NCBI GenBank assembly: GCA_963811335.1
Contig: CAWERB010000022.1
Location: forward strand, 124,001 to 188,000
Origin: Trebonia sp963811335
GTDB taxonomy: Bacteria; Actinomycetota; Actinomycetes; Streptosporangiales; Streptosporangiaceae
Length of the DNA stretch: 64,000 nt
Direction of reading: 5' to 3'
Shown here piece after piece: positions 1-9,716 of this stretch. The first letter of the stretch is position 1; every line of letters begins with the position of its first letter. A program made the position numbers and the translations under genes. Under the pieces are notes generated by a model. The model did not search any database. It was not told where the DNA came from and worked only from the letters and a program-made list of their open reading frames with translations.

Positions 1-3000
1 GTCCGGGTCGCCGGAGGCGGGCGCCAGGTCGGTCATGGCCGGCACCGTCGAGGTCTGCCGCACCGTGACCGACGAGCTCTCGCTCGGCACGAAGTACAGC
101 GACTGCCCGGCGCTCGACGAGAGCGGCAGCGCCGACGCGGCGGTGCCGATCTGGACCGGCTGGTTCGCGCTGTAGCTCAGCGGCGTCAGCGCCAGGGTCG
201 CGATCTTGTCCAGCCGCGGGTCCAGGTAGTAGTCCTGCGGCGCGTTGGACGTATTGGTGATCGTCACCGGGACGATGACGGACTGGTCCATGGCGAGCGT
301 CCTGCCCTGGGGCAGCAGCTTCGCCGGGACCTCCGTCCCCGCCGCCGTGAAGGCGACGTTCCCGGTGAACGGGTCGGCCACCTCGGTGCCCGTGACCGGC
401 TCGGCGAACGCCACGATCAGCGTCCACAGGCCGGGAGGACGGACGGAGCGCGGTCGCGGTGAGCGTCGGGCCGGTGATGCCGAGCCGCGCGCCGGACAGA
501 TCGTAGTTCTGGCCGTAGCCCGCCACGTCGCCGTCCGGGCTGACCAGGTAGGCGCCGACGACGTTACCCGGGCCCGGGTTGTCGCGCAGCGCGAGCTCCG
601 CCCGCAGGGCCCTGGTGCGCGGTGGAACGCTGAACTGGTAGGTGTCGCTCGCGGCGAGGACACCGTGGCCGTTGCCGCCGGTGAGGACGCCGGAGAAGGC
701 ACCGCCCGCGGCGACGTCGATGAGGGTCCGCACCACCACGGGGATCGAAGTCGTCCCGCCGAGGCTGGACTGCAGCAGGATCGAGGCGGCCAGGTCGCCG
801 GGCGCGGCCGGCGCCGCGACGGAGAACGTGAAGCTCTTCGTGTGGCCCGGGGCCAGCGACAGCGACGACACCGAGTAGCGGCCGAACGACGCGTAGTCCT
901 GCGTCGCCGCCTGCCAGACGACATTGCCGTTGTAGCCGCCGTCGCCGGCCGGGTACCCCGACACGACGCCGGTCCACAGGCCCGCGACCGGGCTGCTCAC
1001 CTCTACGTTGCCGAAGTTGCTCACGCCCTGCGGCTCGGAGTCGGCGGCCATCCGGCCGTCCGGGTCGAACAGGGTGAGGTACGGCGGCAGGAACACGTCG
1101 GCCGGGCCGGCGGCGTAGGCGTCGGACACGTCCAGCCGGCCCGGCCCGCGGGTACGCGGAAGGTGAAGGTCGTGTAGTTCACCGGGTAACCCGTGTCCGC
1201 CGTGTACTGGCTGCTCGATGAGTCGTTGAGCGTCACCGTGCCGCTCGCGGAGCTGGTGGCGCGCGGGTTGAGCGCCCGGCCGCCGATCCGCACCACCTGC
1301 CGCCTGGTGCCCTCGTTCGTTACGGTGACCTTCCAGGTCCTTGCGGTGCCGGGCAGCCCGGCTCCGGTGATCTGCTCCGGCGAGACGAGCAGCGTCGTCC
1401 CGGTCCGCCACGCCGCGCCGTACGACTGCGCGAGCTGGACCGCCGCGTGGCTGTTGAGCAGGCCGGCGCCCTGCTCCTGCGCCGGGGCGCCCAGGTCCGT
1501 GGCGGTGGACAGCAGGATCTGCTTGACCTGGAGCGGTGTCGGGTTGCTGCTGCCGTGCCCGTGCCTGAAGGCCTGGATGACCAGCGCGGCCGCGCCGGCG
1601 ACGAAAGGCGCCGACTCGCTGGTGCCGCCCGCCTGCTCGATGTCGCTCGGGTTGCCGAGCTTGTTGACGCACTCGGCGTACCGGGCGTCGGCGTCGCAGG
1701 ATGCCCAGCTCAGGTCGCCGGGGGCGACCAGGTTGACGGTACCGCCCGCCTCGTCGAACCCGGCGGAGCTGAACGCGCTGATGTTGCCGGAGAGCCAGCC
1801 CTTGGTCGCGAAGTACCGCGCCCCGTCGATGTTGGCCTGCGCGAGCGCCTGGAACTGGGTGGTCGCGCCGACGGAGATCAGGTTCGGATCGGTGGCCGGC
1901 GAGCCGATGGTGTTCGCTGTGCCCGCGTCGCCGGTTGACACGCTCACCACGACGCCGGCCCTGACCGCCGCGTCGTCGAACAGCCTGACCACGTCCTGGG
2001 TGGTGTCCGGCAGCGGGTTGCCGCCGAGCGACTCGTTGATGACGTTCACCTTGTCGGTCTCGACCGCGTAGTTGATCGCCTGGGCGAGCGTCGACGTGGT
2101 GCTGACGAGCTGGTCGAAGGGGTCGGCGGAGAAGACGTCGAGGCCCACGAGCGACGCGCCGGGCGCGACCCCCTGGATCCGGACGCCGCAGCCGCCCGGG
2201 TAGCCCTGCGCCGCGAAGCCGTTGATGTTGTAGACCGTGGCGCCCTGCCCGGCGATGGTGTTCGCGTCGAGGAACGCCTCACTGCCCCCGGTCGCCGCGC
2301 CGAGGCCGTTCCCGGTGAAATCGCGGTAGTCGGCGAAGACCGACGCGCCGCCACTGTGTTGGCCGGCACTGTGTTGGCCGGCACTGTGTTGGCCGGCACC
2401 GCGCCGCAGGTTCACGTTGCCCGGGTCAAGGCCGTCGGCGAGGAAGGCGACCTTCACCCCGGCCCCGGTGAACCCGAGCGACCGCGCGGTCGGCGCGGTC
2501 GCGCTGTCCGACGCCGTGCTCGTCAGCGCCAGGCCCTCCGGGGCGAGCAGGCTCTCGTTCACGGGCGAGCAGGCGCCTGGGATGCTGTGCAGCGGCAGCG
2601 AGGCCGTCCGGGCCCGGCCCTCGCCTGGCCGGGCCGCGCCTGGCCGGGCCGTGACAGCCGCCGTGGCCGGCCCAGGCACGGTGAACCTCGCGTCGGGGAT
2701 AACCCGGGCGACCGCGGGGTCGGCCGCCAGTCGCCGTGCCTCGAGCGCGGAGACGGTGGCCGCCAAGGAGTTGACCAGCGTGAACTGCTTGATCCCGGTG
2801 GCGTGCACCGTCCGCAGTTCGCGGTCCAGTGACGCCTGGGCGGCCCTGGCCGCGGCGGCGGCCGGACCGCTGCCCGCGGTTGCCTGGCCGGCCTGGCTCT
2901 TGAGCAGCACGATCACGGGCTCGTCGGCGTGCTGCGACAGCTGCGCGGTCAGCGCGGGCGTCAACGGCCCGAAGGCAGGACCGCCGCGGGCCGCGCCGCC

Positions 3001-3117
3001 TGCCGTCGCCGCGAGCGAGACCGCCACCGCGGTGCCGACGCCTCCGGGCAGCCCGGCGAGGATGACCGACGCGAGCGCCGGCACGGCCACGACCGACAAG
3101 CACCTGCGTTTCGCCAT
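1..3117 (-). CDS. Secreted subtilase-fold (S8/S53-like) serine peptidase, 3' end cut by window
   Basis: Secreted serine protease. The N-terminus (MAKRR start at 3117; the GAGGAG just upstream is the ribosome site, so the ATG at 3135 is unlikely) carries a basic, hydrophobic signal peptide and an inhibitor-like propeptide. The catalytic domain shows an Asp in VAFLADGLD (about D228), the nucleophile Ser in GGTSESAPFVAG (about S500) and STGDAGT (about D397). The subtilisin HGT histidine motif is missing; its place holds SEAFLD (E280, D284), the ExxxD spacing of sedolisins. A beta-sandwich-like C-terminal part continues to base 1. The frame breaks near 1145 and again near 440; both can be bridged to conserved-looking sequence, so these are probably sequencing indels. 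Fold family is confident; S8 versus S53 assignment is inference. Confidence 0.85.
2352..2396. repeat. 15-bp tandem repeat, three copies, inside protease gene
   Basis: CACTGTGTTGGCCGG is repeated three times without change and keeps the frame. On the coding strand it gives three copies of AGQHS, in a loop just before the ExxxD segment of the protease. Copy number could vary between strains without breaking the gene. Confidence 0.9.
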
Positions 3118-3365
3118 GCTCTCCTCATCCGGCAACGGCGGCCTAAGCAGCCGCGACCGTGCGACCGTAACAGAATCGCTACAGAACGTGCACAGAAATG
3201 GGGAGGCCGGCCGGGACGAGGAAAACTTCCGCGGTTTCCCGCGGCGGCTATCTGATTACATGTCCGCATTTGGCGGCCGGGCCGCCGCCCGGCCGCCGTT
3301 CCCGCCCGGACCTGTGGCCCACCCGGGTCTCGTGCCGGACGGGGGTAGCTGCCTACCATGGCGGC

Positions 3366-4212
3366 ATGAGTCCGCTCTCTGGAGTGCTAAGCGAGGCGTG
3401 GGCGCTGTACCGGCGGCACGCCTCGCATTTCATCCTCATCTCCTTCGCGATCTTCCTGGTGATCTCCGTCATCACCGCCCTGCTCAGCTGGGCGCTCGGC
3501 ACCGCTCGGCGTGATCATCGGGGTGATCTTCAGCATGTTCGGCACGTTCCTGCTGCAGGCGGCGCTGGTGAAGGCCGTGCAGGACGTGCGGGACGGGCGC
3601 GTGGACCTCGACCTCGGCCAGACCGTCTCGGCGGCGCTGCCGTTCCTCGGGTCGGTGGCGATCGCGTCCATCCTGGCCAGCATCGGCATCGCGGTCGGCT
3701 TCGTGCTCATCATCGTGCCCGGCCTGATCCTGCTCACCTTCTGGTCGCTGATCGTGCCGGAGATCGTCATCGGCGGCGCCGGCGCGCTCGAGTCGTTCGG
3801 CCGTAGCTAGCGGACGGTGCGCGGCTACGCCTGGAACGTGTTCGGCACGTACATCCTGGTGTTCCTGATCCTGATCGTCGGCGAGATCGTCCTGTCCCTC
3901 ATCCTGTCTGCCTGCCCTGCGGCTGGAGCAACTTCATCTCCAACCTCGTGACCGACACCCTCGTGGCGCCGTTCATCGCGGCGGTGATCACGCTGATCTA
4001 CTACCGGCTGACCACGGCGCACGGCGGGCAGCCGGAGCCGGGCGCGGCCACCATGCCTGGCGCCGGCGGCTCGGCCGTACGGGCCGGGACCCGCTGACCA
4101 GGGCCACCGGCCCGGGACCCGCCGCCGGAACCCTACGGGCCGGACCCGCCAGGAACCGCCAACCGGTCAGAGCCCGTACGGCCCGAATCCTTACGGGCCG
4201 AACCCCAGCTAG
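3366..4212 (+). pseudogene. Polytopic membrane protein, broken by several frame changes
   Basis: The reading starts at ATG 3366 (MSPLSGVLSEAWALYRRH) and resembles actinobacterial YciC/glycerophosphodiester-phosphodiesterase-type membrane-domain proteins, which begin with an amphipathic helix followed by pairs of hydrophobic segments. Hydrophobic stretches recur in different frames: first to about 3500, then 3511-3807 (IIGVIFSMFGTFLLQAAL..., two or three helices), a stop at 3808-3810, then 3811-3915 and again 3915-4097. A Pro-Tyr-Gly tail (SPYGPNPYGPNPS) ends at 4212 in yet another frame. At least three indels and one stop must be crossed. This is either a pseudogene or a poorly sequenced gene; no catalytic residues are visible. 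Confidence 0.6.
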
Positions 4213-4221
4213 AGCAGGTTA

Positions 4222-5076
4222 CTACAGCAGGGGCTGGACCTGCTCGGCGGCGAACCGGACGAAGCCGACCGGGTCCTGGTCCGCGGCGTCGGGGTGCAGC
4301 ACGACCTTGTCCACCCCGGCGCCCGTCCAGAACCTGACCGCCGCGGCGACCTCGCCCGCGTCGCCCGCGACGGCGGCGGTGCCTGCCTCGCCCGTCGCCG
4401 CGAGCCGCCGCGCCGCATCAGGTCCGGTCACCGTCAGCAGGTAGAGGACGACCTGGTGCGGGCCGGCGAGCCCGGCCGTCGCGCGGGCCCCGGCGATGAT
4501 CTCGCGGGCGGCGCGCAGCCGTTCGGGCGTGGTGGACCCGGAGGTGAGGATCGTGCCGTCGGCGTACTGGCCGCTCACCTGGAGGGTGCGGTCGCCGGTC
4601 GCGGCGGCGAGCAACGGCGGAGCGGCGCGCGGCGGCAGGCCGAGCGCCACGTCGTCCAAATGCACGTAGCGGCCGTCCGTCGTCACCCGTTCACCGTTGA
4701 GCAGGCCGCGCAGCGCCTGCAGGTACTCGGCGAGCAGCGTCAGCGGCGAGCCGGCCCGCGCGCCGACCTGGCCCATCCAGTCCTGCACGCCATGGCCGAC
4801 GCCCACCGTGACCCGGCCAGGAAACATGCGCTCAAGCGCGGCGGCCTCCATCGCGGTGAGCGCGACGTTCCGCAGCGGGACCGGGAGCACTCCTATCCCC
4901 ACCGCCAGCCTGTCCGTCCAGGCGAGCAGCGCCGACGCCAGCGTCATCGCGCCACCCCAGAAGCAGTCCTCCCAGAGCCACAACTCCGCGAGCCCGGCTT
5001 CCTCGGCCGCACGCGCAACCTCGCGCAGCCGCTCGGGCGGGACCTGAGGCAGGCAGGTAGCGGCAAGAATCGTCAT
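4222..5076 (-). CDS. LLM class F420-dependent oxidoreductase
   Basis: Luciferase-like monooxygenase-fold protein of about 284 residues, a typical length for F420-dependent oxidoreductases in actinomycetes. The start chosen is MTILAATCLPQVPPERL at 5076; the longer ATG at 5121 adds an unrelated tail. Visible family features are the early strand followed by AAEEAGLAELWLWED, the GIGVLPVPLRNVA segment, and MFPGRVTVGVGHGVQDWMGQ in the middle of the TIM barrel. It is transcribed away from tenA, with about 75 bp between starts. The substrate is unknown. Cofactor F420 rather than FMN is inferred from the lineage and family, not from a diagnostic residue. Confidence 0.8.
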   Translation of the reverse strand: MTILAATCLPQVPPERLREVARAAEEAGLAELWLWEDCFWGGAMTLASALLAWTDRLAVGIGVLPVPLRNVALTAMEAAALERMFPGRVTVGVGHGVQDWMGQVGARAGSPLTLLAEYLQALRGLLNGERVTTDGRYVHLDDVALGLPPRAAPPLLAAATGDRTLQVSGQYADGTILTSGSTTPERLRAAREIIAGARATAGLAGPHQVVLYLLTVTGPDAARRLAATGEAGTAAVAGDAGEVAAAVRFWTGAGVDKVVLHPDAADQDPVGFVRFAAEQVQPLL

Positions 5077-5150
5077 GCGTACATTCTCGCGGGCCGAGGA
5101 AATGACGGGGCCGGTACTCACGAGATGACTGGAACGCTTATGGTTGCGCA

Positions 5151-5819
5151 GTGGACGAGTCGTTCAGTGCCCAGCTGTGGGCGAGCAACAGCGATATCTT
5201 CGGCGCGATCCTGGCGCATCCCTTCATCACCGGACTGACGGACGGGACGCTGCCAGAGGACGCATTCGCGTTCTACGTGCTCCAGGACGCCCTTTACCTC
5301 ACGGACTACGCGAGAGCGCTGGCCGCGGTCGGCAGCCGCGCGCCAACGGCGGGCGCCATGCGGATGTTCGCCAACCACGCGGCGGACGCCATCGCCGCGG
5401 AACTGGAGCTGCACGACGCGCTTCTCGACGAGCTAGGAATATCCAGGGAAATGGTTGAACGGGCCGAGCCCGCCCCGACCAACCTCGCCTATACGAGTTA
5501 CTTGCTCGCCACTGTCCGGGGCGGAAGTTACGCCGAAGCCGTCGGCGTGGTGCTGCCGTGCTATTGGATCTATGCGCAGGTCGGCCGGGAGCTGCAGCGC
5601 CGCGGATCGCCCGATCCGCGCTACCGGCGGTGGATCGCGACCTACGGCGCGGACGAGTACCAAGGGGTCGCCGGTGACGTCATCAGCGAACTCGATCGCG
5701 TTTCCGTCGGCCTTTCCGCATCAGAGACCGCCGCAGTGCGCCGCCACTTCCGGACCACCTGCCGCTACGAGTGGATGTTCTGGCAGATGGGGTATGCCAT
5801 GGAATCCTGGCCAGTGTAA
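5151..5819 (+). CDS. tenA: TenA-family thiaminase II / aminopyrimidine aminohydrolase
   Basis: Salvages thiamine breakdown products by hydrolysing aminopyrimidines (and thiamine) to HMP, which ThiD then phosphorylates. At 222 residues it has the all-helical TenA length. FAFYVLQDALYL near the N-terminus and VLPCYWIY around residue 137, with the catalytic cysteine of the family, are visible, and the C-terminus ends in the typical EWMFWQMGYAMESWP. The start is GTG at 5151 with only a weak ribosome site. It sits some 5 kb from the thiOSGD operon and is not itself preceded by a recognisable TPP riboswitch. Function is confident from family knowledge. Confidence 0.9.
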   Translation: MDESFSAQLWASNSDIFGAILAHPFITGLTDGTLPEDAFAFYVLQDALYLTDYARALAAVGSRAPTAGAMRMFANHAADAIAAELELHDALLDELGISREMVERAEPAPTNLAYTSYLLATVRGGSYAEAVGVVLPCYWIYAQVGRELQRRGSPDPRYRRWIATYGADEYQGVAGDVISELDRVSVGLSASETAAVRRHFRTTCRYEWMFWQMGYAMESWPV

Positions 5820-5916
5820 ACGGGCGATGCGGGATTGCGCTAAGCGCGCCCCGCCCTGACTCGCCACGATTTGTCGAGAATCCTCATCAATCAACGGCGC
5901 GCTTACCCGTAGAGGT

Positions 5917-6049
5917 GAGTTATGCTTAACTCGGCTCAGCGCGAGCACAATGCTCGGTAGCCGGACGCGGGGAGCCGGCTTTTAACCAAGCCTTGTGCAG
6001 GACGGGGTGGCGTCCTCCTGGCGCGTAACGCTGCAGGCATCGCTATGAT
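5917..6049 (+). promoter_or_regulatory. Upstream region of lsr2: inverted repeat and -10 box
   Basis: GAGTTA-TGCT-TAACTC (5917-5932) is a perfect 6-bp inverted repeat in an AT-richer patch. TATGAT at 6044-6049 fits a sigma-A -10 element, about 30 bases before the lsr2 start; no good -35 is seen. The rest of the 5820-6079 gap holds no gene I can support. Confidence 0.4.
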
Positions 6050-6079
6050 GACTGTCGATACGAGGAAAGGCGGATTCCA

Positions 6080-6427
6080 GTGGCCCAAAAGATCACAACA
6101 CTCTTCATAGACGACATTGACGGCGGAGCAGCAGAGGGAACCGTGCGGTTCGCCCTGGACGGGACTGAATACGAGATCGACCTGAACGCGAAGCACTCGG
6201 AAGAGCTTCGGTCGGCCCTCGGAAGGTACGTCAGTCATGCCCGCAAAGTCGGCGGCGCCTCGCGCCGCGCTGGTCGCGCCGCAGGTCGGGCCGGTCGGGG
6301 GTCCGGTTCGACGCTGAACACGACCGAAATCAGGAACTGGGCGCGCGAGAACGGGTACGACATTAAGGATCGTGGCCGTGTCCCCGCCGATCTGGTTGCG
6401 AAGTACCAGGCTGCCACCGGCAAGTAG
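6080..6427 (+). CDS. lsr2: Lsr2-family nucleoid-associated xenogeneic silencer
   Basis: DNA-bridging protein that coats AT-rich DNA and silences horizontally acquired genes in actinomycetes. The 115-residue protein has the usual length and layout: an N-terminal beta dimerisation domain (MAQKITTLFIDDIDGG, then TVRFALDGTEYEIDL), a flexible basic linker, and the C-terminal DNA-binding domain with NWARENGYDIKDRGRVP. The RGR-type AT-hook core here reads DRGRVP, as in many Lsr2 paralogues. The start is GTG at 6080 behind the strong site GAGGAAAGG (6062-6070). It is followed by a textbook terminator, so it is probably monocistronic. Confidence 0.95.
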   Translation: MAQKITTLFIDDIDGGAAEGTVRFALDGTEYEIDLNAKHSEELRSALGRYVSHARKVGGASRRAGRAAGRAGRGSGSTLNTTEIRNWARENGYDIKDRGRVPADLVAKYQAATGK

Positions 6428-6492
6428 GGGCATACGTAGGAATACCTACATTCCACCCTGGCTACCCAGCGGTCTTTGCTCCCTAAAGAACG

Positions 6493-6524
6493 ACGCCCCC
6501 GGCGATGACGCCGGGGGCGTTTTT
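6493..6524 (+). terminator. Rho-independent terminator after lsr2
   Basis: ACGCCCCCGGCG (6493-6504) pairs perfectly with CGCCGGGGGCGT (6509-6520) around an ATGA loop, followed by a run of T. It lies about 65 bases after the lsr2 stop. Confidence 0.95.
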
Positions 6525-6566
6525 CTACGGTGCCATCTAGGCTGCCGTCGACATGTCGCAGCGCAT

Positions 6567-7967
6567 TCAGGCGTATGCGGATTGCTCTCCGCCTTCGGTG
6601 CTCGTGCCGGTATCGGCCGCTTCGCTATCGATGCCGACTGCGCCTTCCGTGCCTTCGTCTTCGCTCGCGTCGCTATCCGTATCTTCGCTCACGACCGTAC
6701 CGTCGACGTCCGCTGATCCCTGAACTGCCGCGGACGGCAGCCACGGTGATGCCGGGAATCCAGGTATCACCGGATGATCTGGCTCGGTGAAGAGCCACGC
6801 GCACGACACGATGAGTGAAATCACGAACACAAGAAAAACCCAGAAGATTCCGGTGAGTCCAGAGGAGATCGTCAGTCCCGCGGCGGCGGCTTGCGACGAC
6901 GATATTCCGAACATAGCGGGCGTCGCTTGCTGGCCGGCCTGGATCATGGCGGCGGGCGCCTCCGCGGCAAGCGGCACGATCGCCCCCGCGAGCAGCAGCG
7001 CCCCCTGCCTGGCCGGCCGCCACAGCGCCGCGAGCGCGGCCACGACCACGACCGCCACCATGACGAGGACGTTGCCGGCGATCACCATCGCCGGGTTGTC
7101 GAACGCGTTGCCCGCGGTGATCGTCTGCGAGGTGCCCGTCGTGGTGGCCACCAGCGTGTAGCTGTCCCAGGACGGCGCGAAGGCGGCCACGGTGCCGATC
7201 GCGGCGAGCACGAGCAGCGCGAGCGGCCCGGCATGGCCGCGACCCGGGCGGCCCGGCCCGGCGGCCTGCCCGCTCCCCTGCGCCCGTTTCCCGGTTGACG
7301 TGAACGCGAGCGCAGCGCCCGCCGTGCACGCGGCCCAGCCGAGCAGGCTCACCACCAGGCCGGACCCGAGCGCTGCCTGGCCGGAGACCGCCTCGCCGAG
7401 GTCGGCGATGAACAGCCCCAACGTCACCGCGCTCAGCCCGAGCCCGAACAGCGCGCCGAGCCGTGCGGCGTTGCCCGGCCGGGCAACGCTGAGCGCGACA
7501 AGCGCCGCGGTCACCATCCAGCCGATCACGTAGCACAGGTGCGGTACCACCTGCTCCCACTGCGAGAGCAGGCTCTGCCCGCCCAGGTAGCCGGGGAAAA
7601 GGCCTGCGAGCCCGAGCACCACGCCGAGCACGAGCAGTCCCTCGCCGGCGAGCAGCGCGCCGCCGCGGCCGGACCGCGGCCTGGCCACGGTGCCGGCGAC
7701 GGCGCTGCCGTCGGTCCCCGCCACGGGGGCTCGCCGACGCAGCCGGGCCCTCAGGCTCGTGCGCTGGCGGGTGACCGTGGTGATCGTGCCGGGCACCTCG
7801 ATCGCGGCGAACCGCCCCCATGCCTGCACCCAGCCGTCGTGATTCTCCGGCCAGCGGTCGACCGGCGCGTCGTACGGCGCGCCAACGGCCCAGATGCCGT
7901 AAAACCGCTTTCCCCGTCCGATTTCATACTTCTCGCCCCGATGCGAGATGGTCGCCTTTTCCGGCAC
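6567..7967 (-). CDS. Multi-pass membrane protein with acidic C-terminal tail, function unknown
   Basis: The protein opens with a soluble segment (VPEKATISHRGEKYEIG, then YGIWAVGAPYDAPVDRW) and then has about eight hydrophobic segments, for example GLLVLGVVLGLAGLFPGYLG and MVIAGNVLVMVAVVVVAALA. It ends in an acidic, Ser/Thr-rich tail of some 45 residues. The start is taken as GTG 7967 because GGAGG lies 8 bases upstream; the ATG at 7982 is part of that ribosome site. It runs convergently towards lsr2. I recognise no enzymatic domain; it is a membrane protein of unknown role. An extended reading up to 8171 is possible but unsupported. Confidence 0.7.
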   Translation of the reverse strand: MPEKATISHRGEKYEIGRGKRFYGIWAVGAPYDAPVDRWPENHDGWVQAWGRFAAIEVPGTITTVTRQRTSLRARLRRRAPVAGTDGSAVAGTVARPRSGRGGALLAGEGLLVLGVVLGLAGLFPGYLGGQSLLSQWEQVVPHLCYVIGWMVTAALVALSVARPGNAARLGALFGLGLSAVTLGLFIADLGEAVSGQAALGSGLVVSLLGWAACTAGAALAFTSTGKRAQGSGQAAGPGRPGRGHAGPLALLVLAAIGTVAAFAPSWDSYTLVATTTGTSQTITAGNAFDNPAMVIAGNVLVMVAVVVVAALAALWRPARQGALLLAGAIVPLAAEAPAAMIQAGQQATPAMFGISSSQAAAAGLTISSGLTGIFWVFLVFVISLIVSCAWLFTEPDHPVIPGFPASPWLPSAAVQGSADVDGTVVSEDTDSDASEDEGTEGAVGIDSEAADTGTSTEGGEQSAYA

Positions 7968-8246
7968 GGTTCCAGCCTCCATGCTCCCGCAGTTAACGCC
8001 TAACGCACTCACAGTAGGCACCGGAACTGGAAGATTGCTGAAGGCCCGCTCAGCGCACAGCGCAAATCCCCAGCCCAGTTCCGGATTCATCCCCCCAGGG
8101 TGAGGCGGGTCACTGTCCCCTGGCGGCATTGTCGTGGTGCAGCAGTGCCCGCGGCTCCGGGGAGCAAACAATGACTGACCAGACGACCGTCATGACGGTG
8201 ACGGACAGCGGGCCGGTACCGGCTCGACGCCGCCGCCGACCGGCTC

Positions 8247-9635
8247 ATGCCCGCCGAACGGGCGGCCCGCGGCAAGGCGGCCCGCGCCGCGGTGCCACGG
8301 CAGAGCCACGCCGCGTTCTGCCCGCCGGCGGGCAGGCCGGACCCGGTCGGCCTGCTCGAGGAGCAGGCCAAGACCCGGCTGCCCGACCTGGTGCCGGTCA
8401 GGTACGGCCGGATGACGGCCTCGCCGTTCAGCTACTTCCGCGGCGCGGCCCTGCCGATGGCGAGCGACCTGGCCGACACCCCGGTCACCGGCCTGGCCGT
8501 GCAGGCCTGCGGCGACGCCCACCTGTCGAACTTCGGCGTCTTCGGGACGCCGGAGCGGCGCCTCGTATTCGACGTCAACGACTTCGACGAGACGCTGCCC
8601 GGCCCCTGGGAGTGGGACGTCAAGCGGCTGGCGGCGAGCCTGGAGATCGCGGCGCGCGGCAACGGGTTCACCGTCAAGCAGCGCCGCGACATCGTCATGG
8701 CCACGGTCGGCCGTTACCGGCAGGCGATGCGCGAGTTCGCCGCAATGAGCAACCTGGACGTCTGGTACGCGAATGCCGATGTCGAGCAGGTACGCGCTCA
8801 GTTCCAGTCCCAGCTGACCGCCCGCGAGCGCAAGCGGCTGGACAAGAACATGACGAAGGCCATGACCAGGGACAACCTGCAGGCACTCAGTAAGCTGACC
8901 CGGGTAGCCGACGGCCGCGTCCGGCTGCTCTCCGACCCGCCGCTGCTCGTGCCCGTGGACGAGGTTGAGCTCGGCGAGGCGGAACGGGCGGCCGTCGAGA
9001 AGTTCCTGTCCGAGATGATCTCCAGTTACGCGCGCACGCTCGACAGCGCCCGCCGGTACCTGCTCGAGCAGTACGAGTTCTGCGACATAGCGCGCAAGGT
9101 GGTCGGGGTGGGCAGCGTGGGAACCCGCTGCTGGCTCGTGCTGATGCTCGGGCGCGACAGCGAGGACCCGCTGTTCCTCCAGGTTAAGGAGGCCGAGGCG
9201 TCGGTGCTCAGCCGGTTCTGCGGCACCAGCGCCTACCGGAACCAGGGCCAGCGGGTGGTCGCGGGCCAGCGGCTGATGCAGGCGGCGAGCGACCTGTTCC
9301 TCGGCTGGCAGCACACCCCCGCGGGGCTGCTCGACGGCCAGCCGCGTGACTTCTACGTCCGGCAGCTCAGGGACTGGAAGCTTTCCGTGGACATCGGCCT
9401 CATGGTCCCGGACGGCATGCTCAAGTACGGCGCCCTGTGCGGCTGGACGCTCGCCAGGTCCCATGCGCGCTCGGGCGACCGGATCGCCATCGCCGCCTAC
9501 CTGGGCGGTTCGGACGTCTTCGACAAGGCCATCACCGAATTCGCCGCCGCCTACGCCGATCAGAACGAGCGGGACCACCAGAGGCTGGTCGACGCGGTCG
9601 CGGCCGGGCGGGTCACCGCCGAGTGTGGCGTGTGA
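8247..9635 (+). CDS. DUF2252 family protein
   Basis: Large soluble protein of the DUF2252 family, whose fold is distantly kinase-like and whose function is unknown. Family signatures are clear: VPVRYGRMTASPFSYFRGAA, then QACGDAHLSNFGVFGTPER with the HLSNFG motif and FDVNDFDETLPGPWEWDVKRLA, reminiscent of an aminoglycoside-phosphotransferase catalytic loop. The C-terminus is LARSHARSGDRIAIAAYLGG. The ATG at 8247 gives an almost full-length protein. A more natural start at 8171 (MTDQTTVMTVTDSG) is in another frame, so a one-base indel near 8220 probably separates the first 25 residues. It stands alone between divergent and unrelated neighbours. Confidence 0.88.
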   Translation: MPAERAARGKAARAAVPRQSHAAFCPPAGRPDPVGLLEEQAKTRLPDLVPVRYGRMTASPFSYFRGAALPMASDLADTPVTGLAVQACGDAHLSNFGVFGTPERRLVFDVNDFDETLPGPWEWDVKRLAASLEIAARGNGFTVKQRRDIVMATVGRYRQAMREFAAMSNLDVWYANADVEQVRAQFQSQLTARERKRLDKNMTKAMTRDNLQALSKLTRVADGRVRLLSDPPLLVPVDEVELGEAERAAVEKFLSEMISSYARTLDSARRYLLEQYEFCDIARKVVGVGSVGTRCWLVLMLGRDSEDPLFLQVKEAEASVLSRFCGTSAYRNQGQRVVAGQRLMQAASDLFLGWQHTPAGLLDGQPRDFYVRQLRDWKLSVDIGLMVPDGMLKYGALCGWTLARSHARSGDRIAIAAYLGGSDVFDKAITEFAAAYADQNERDHQRLVDAVAAGRVTAECGV

Positions 9636-9716
9636 CGGTGCGGATAACACGGCTGGGATCGTGTCGTCCCAAGCCCCGTCTAGCGGCGGCTCGCTGAGGG
9701 CTGTTAGGTTCCTGGT

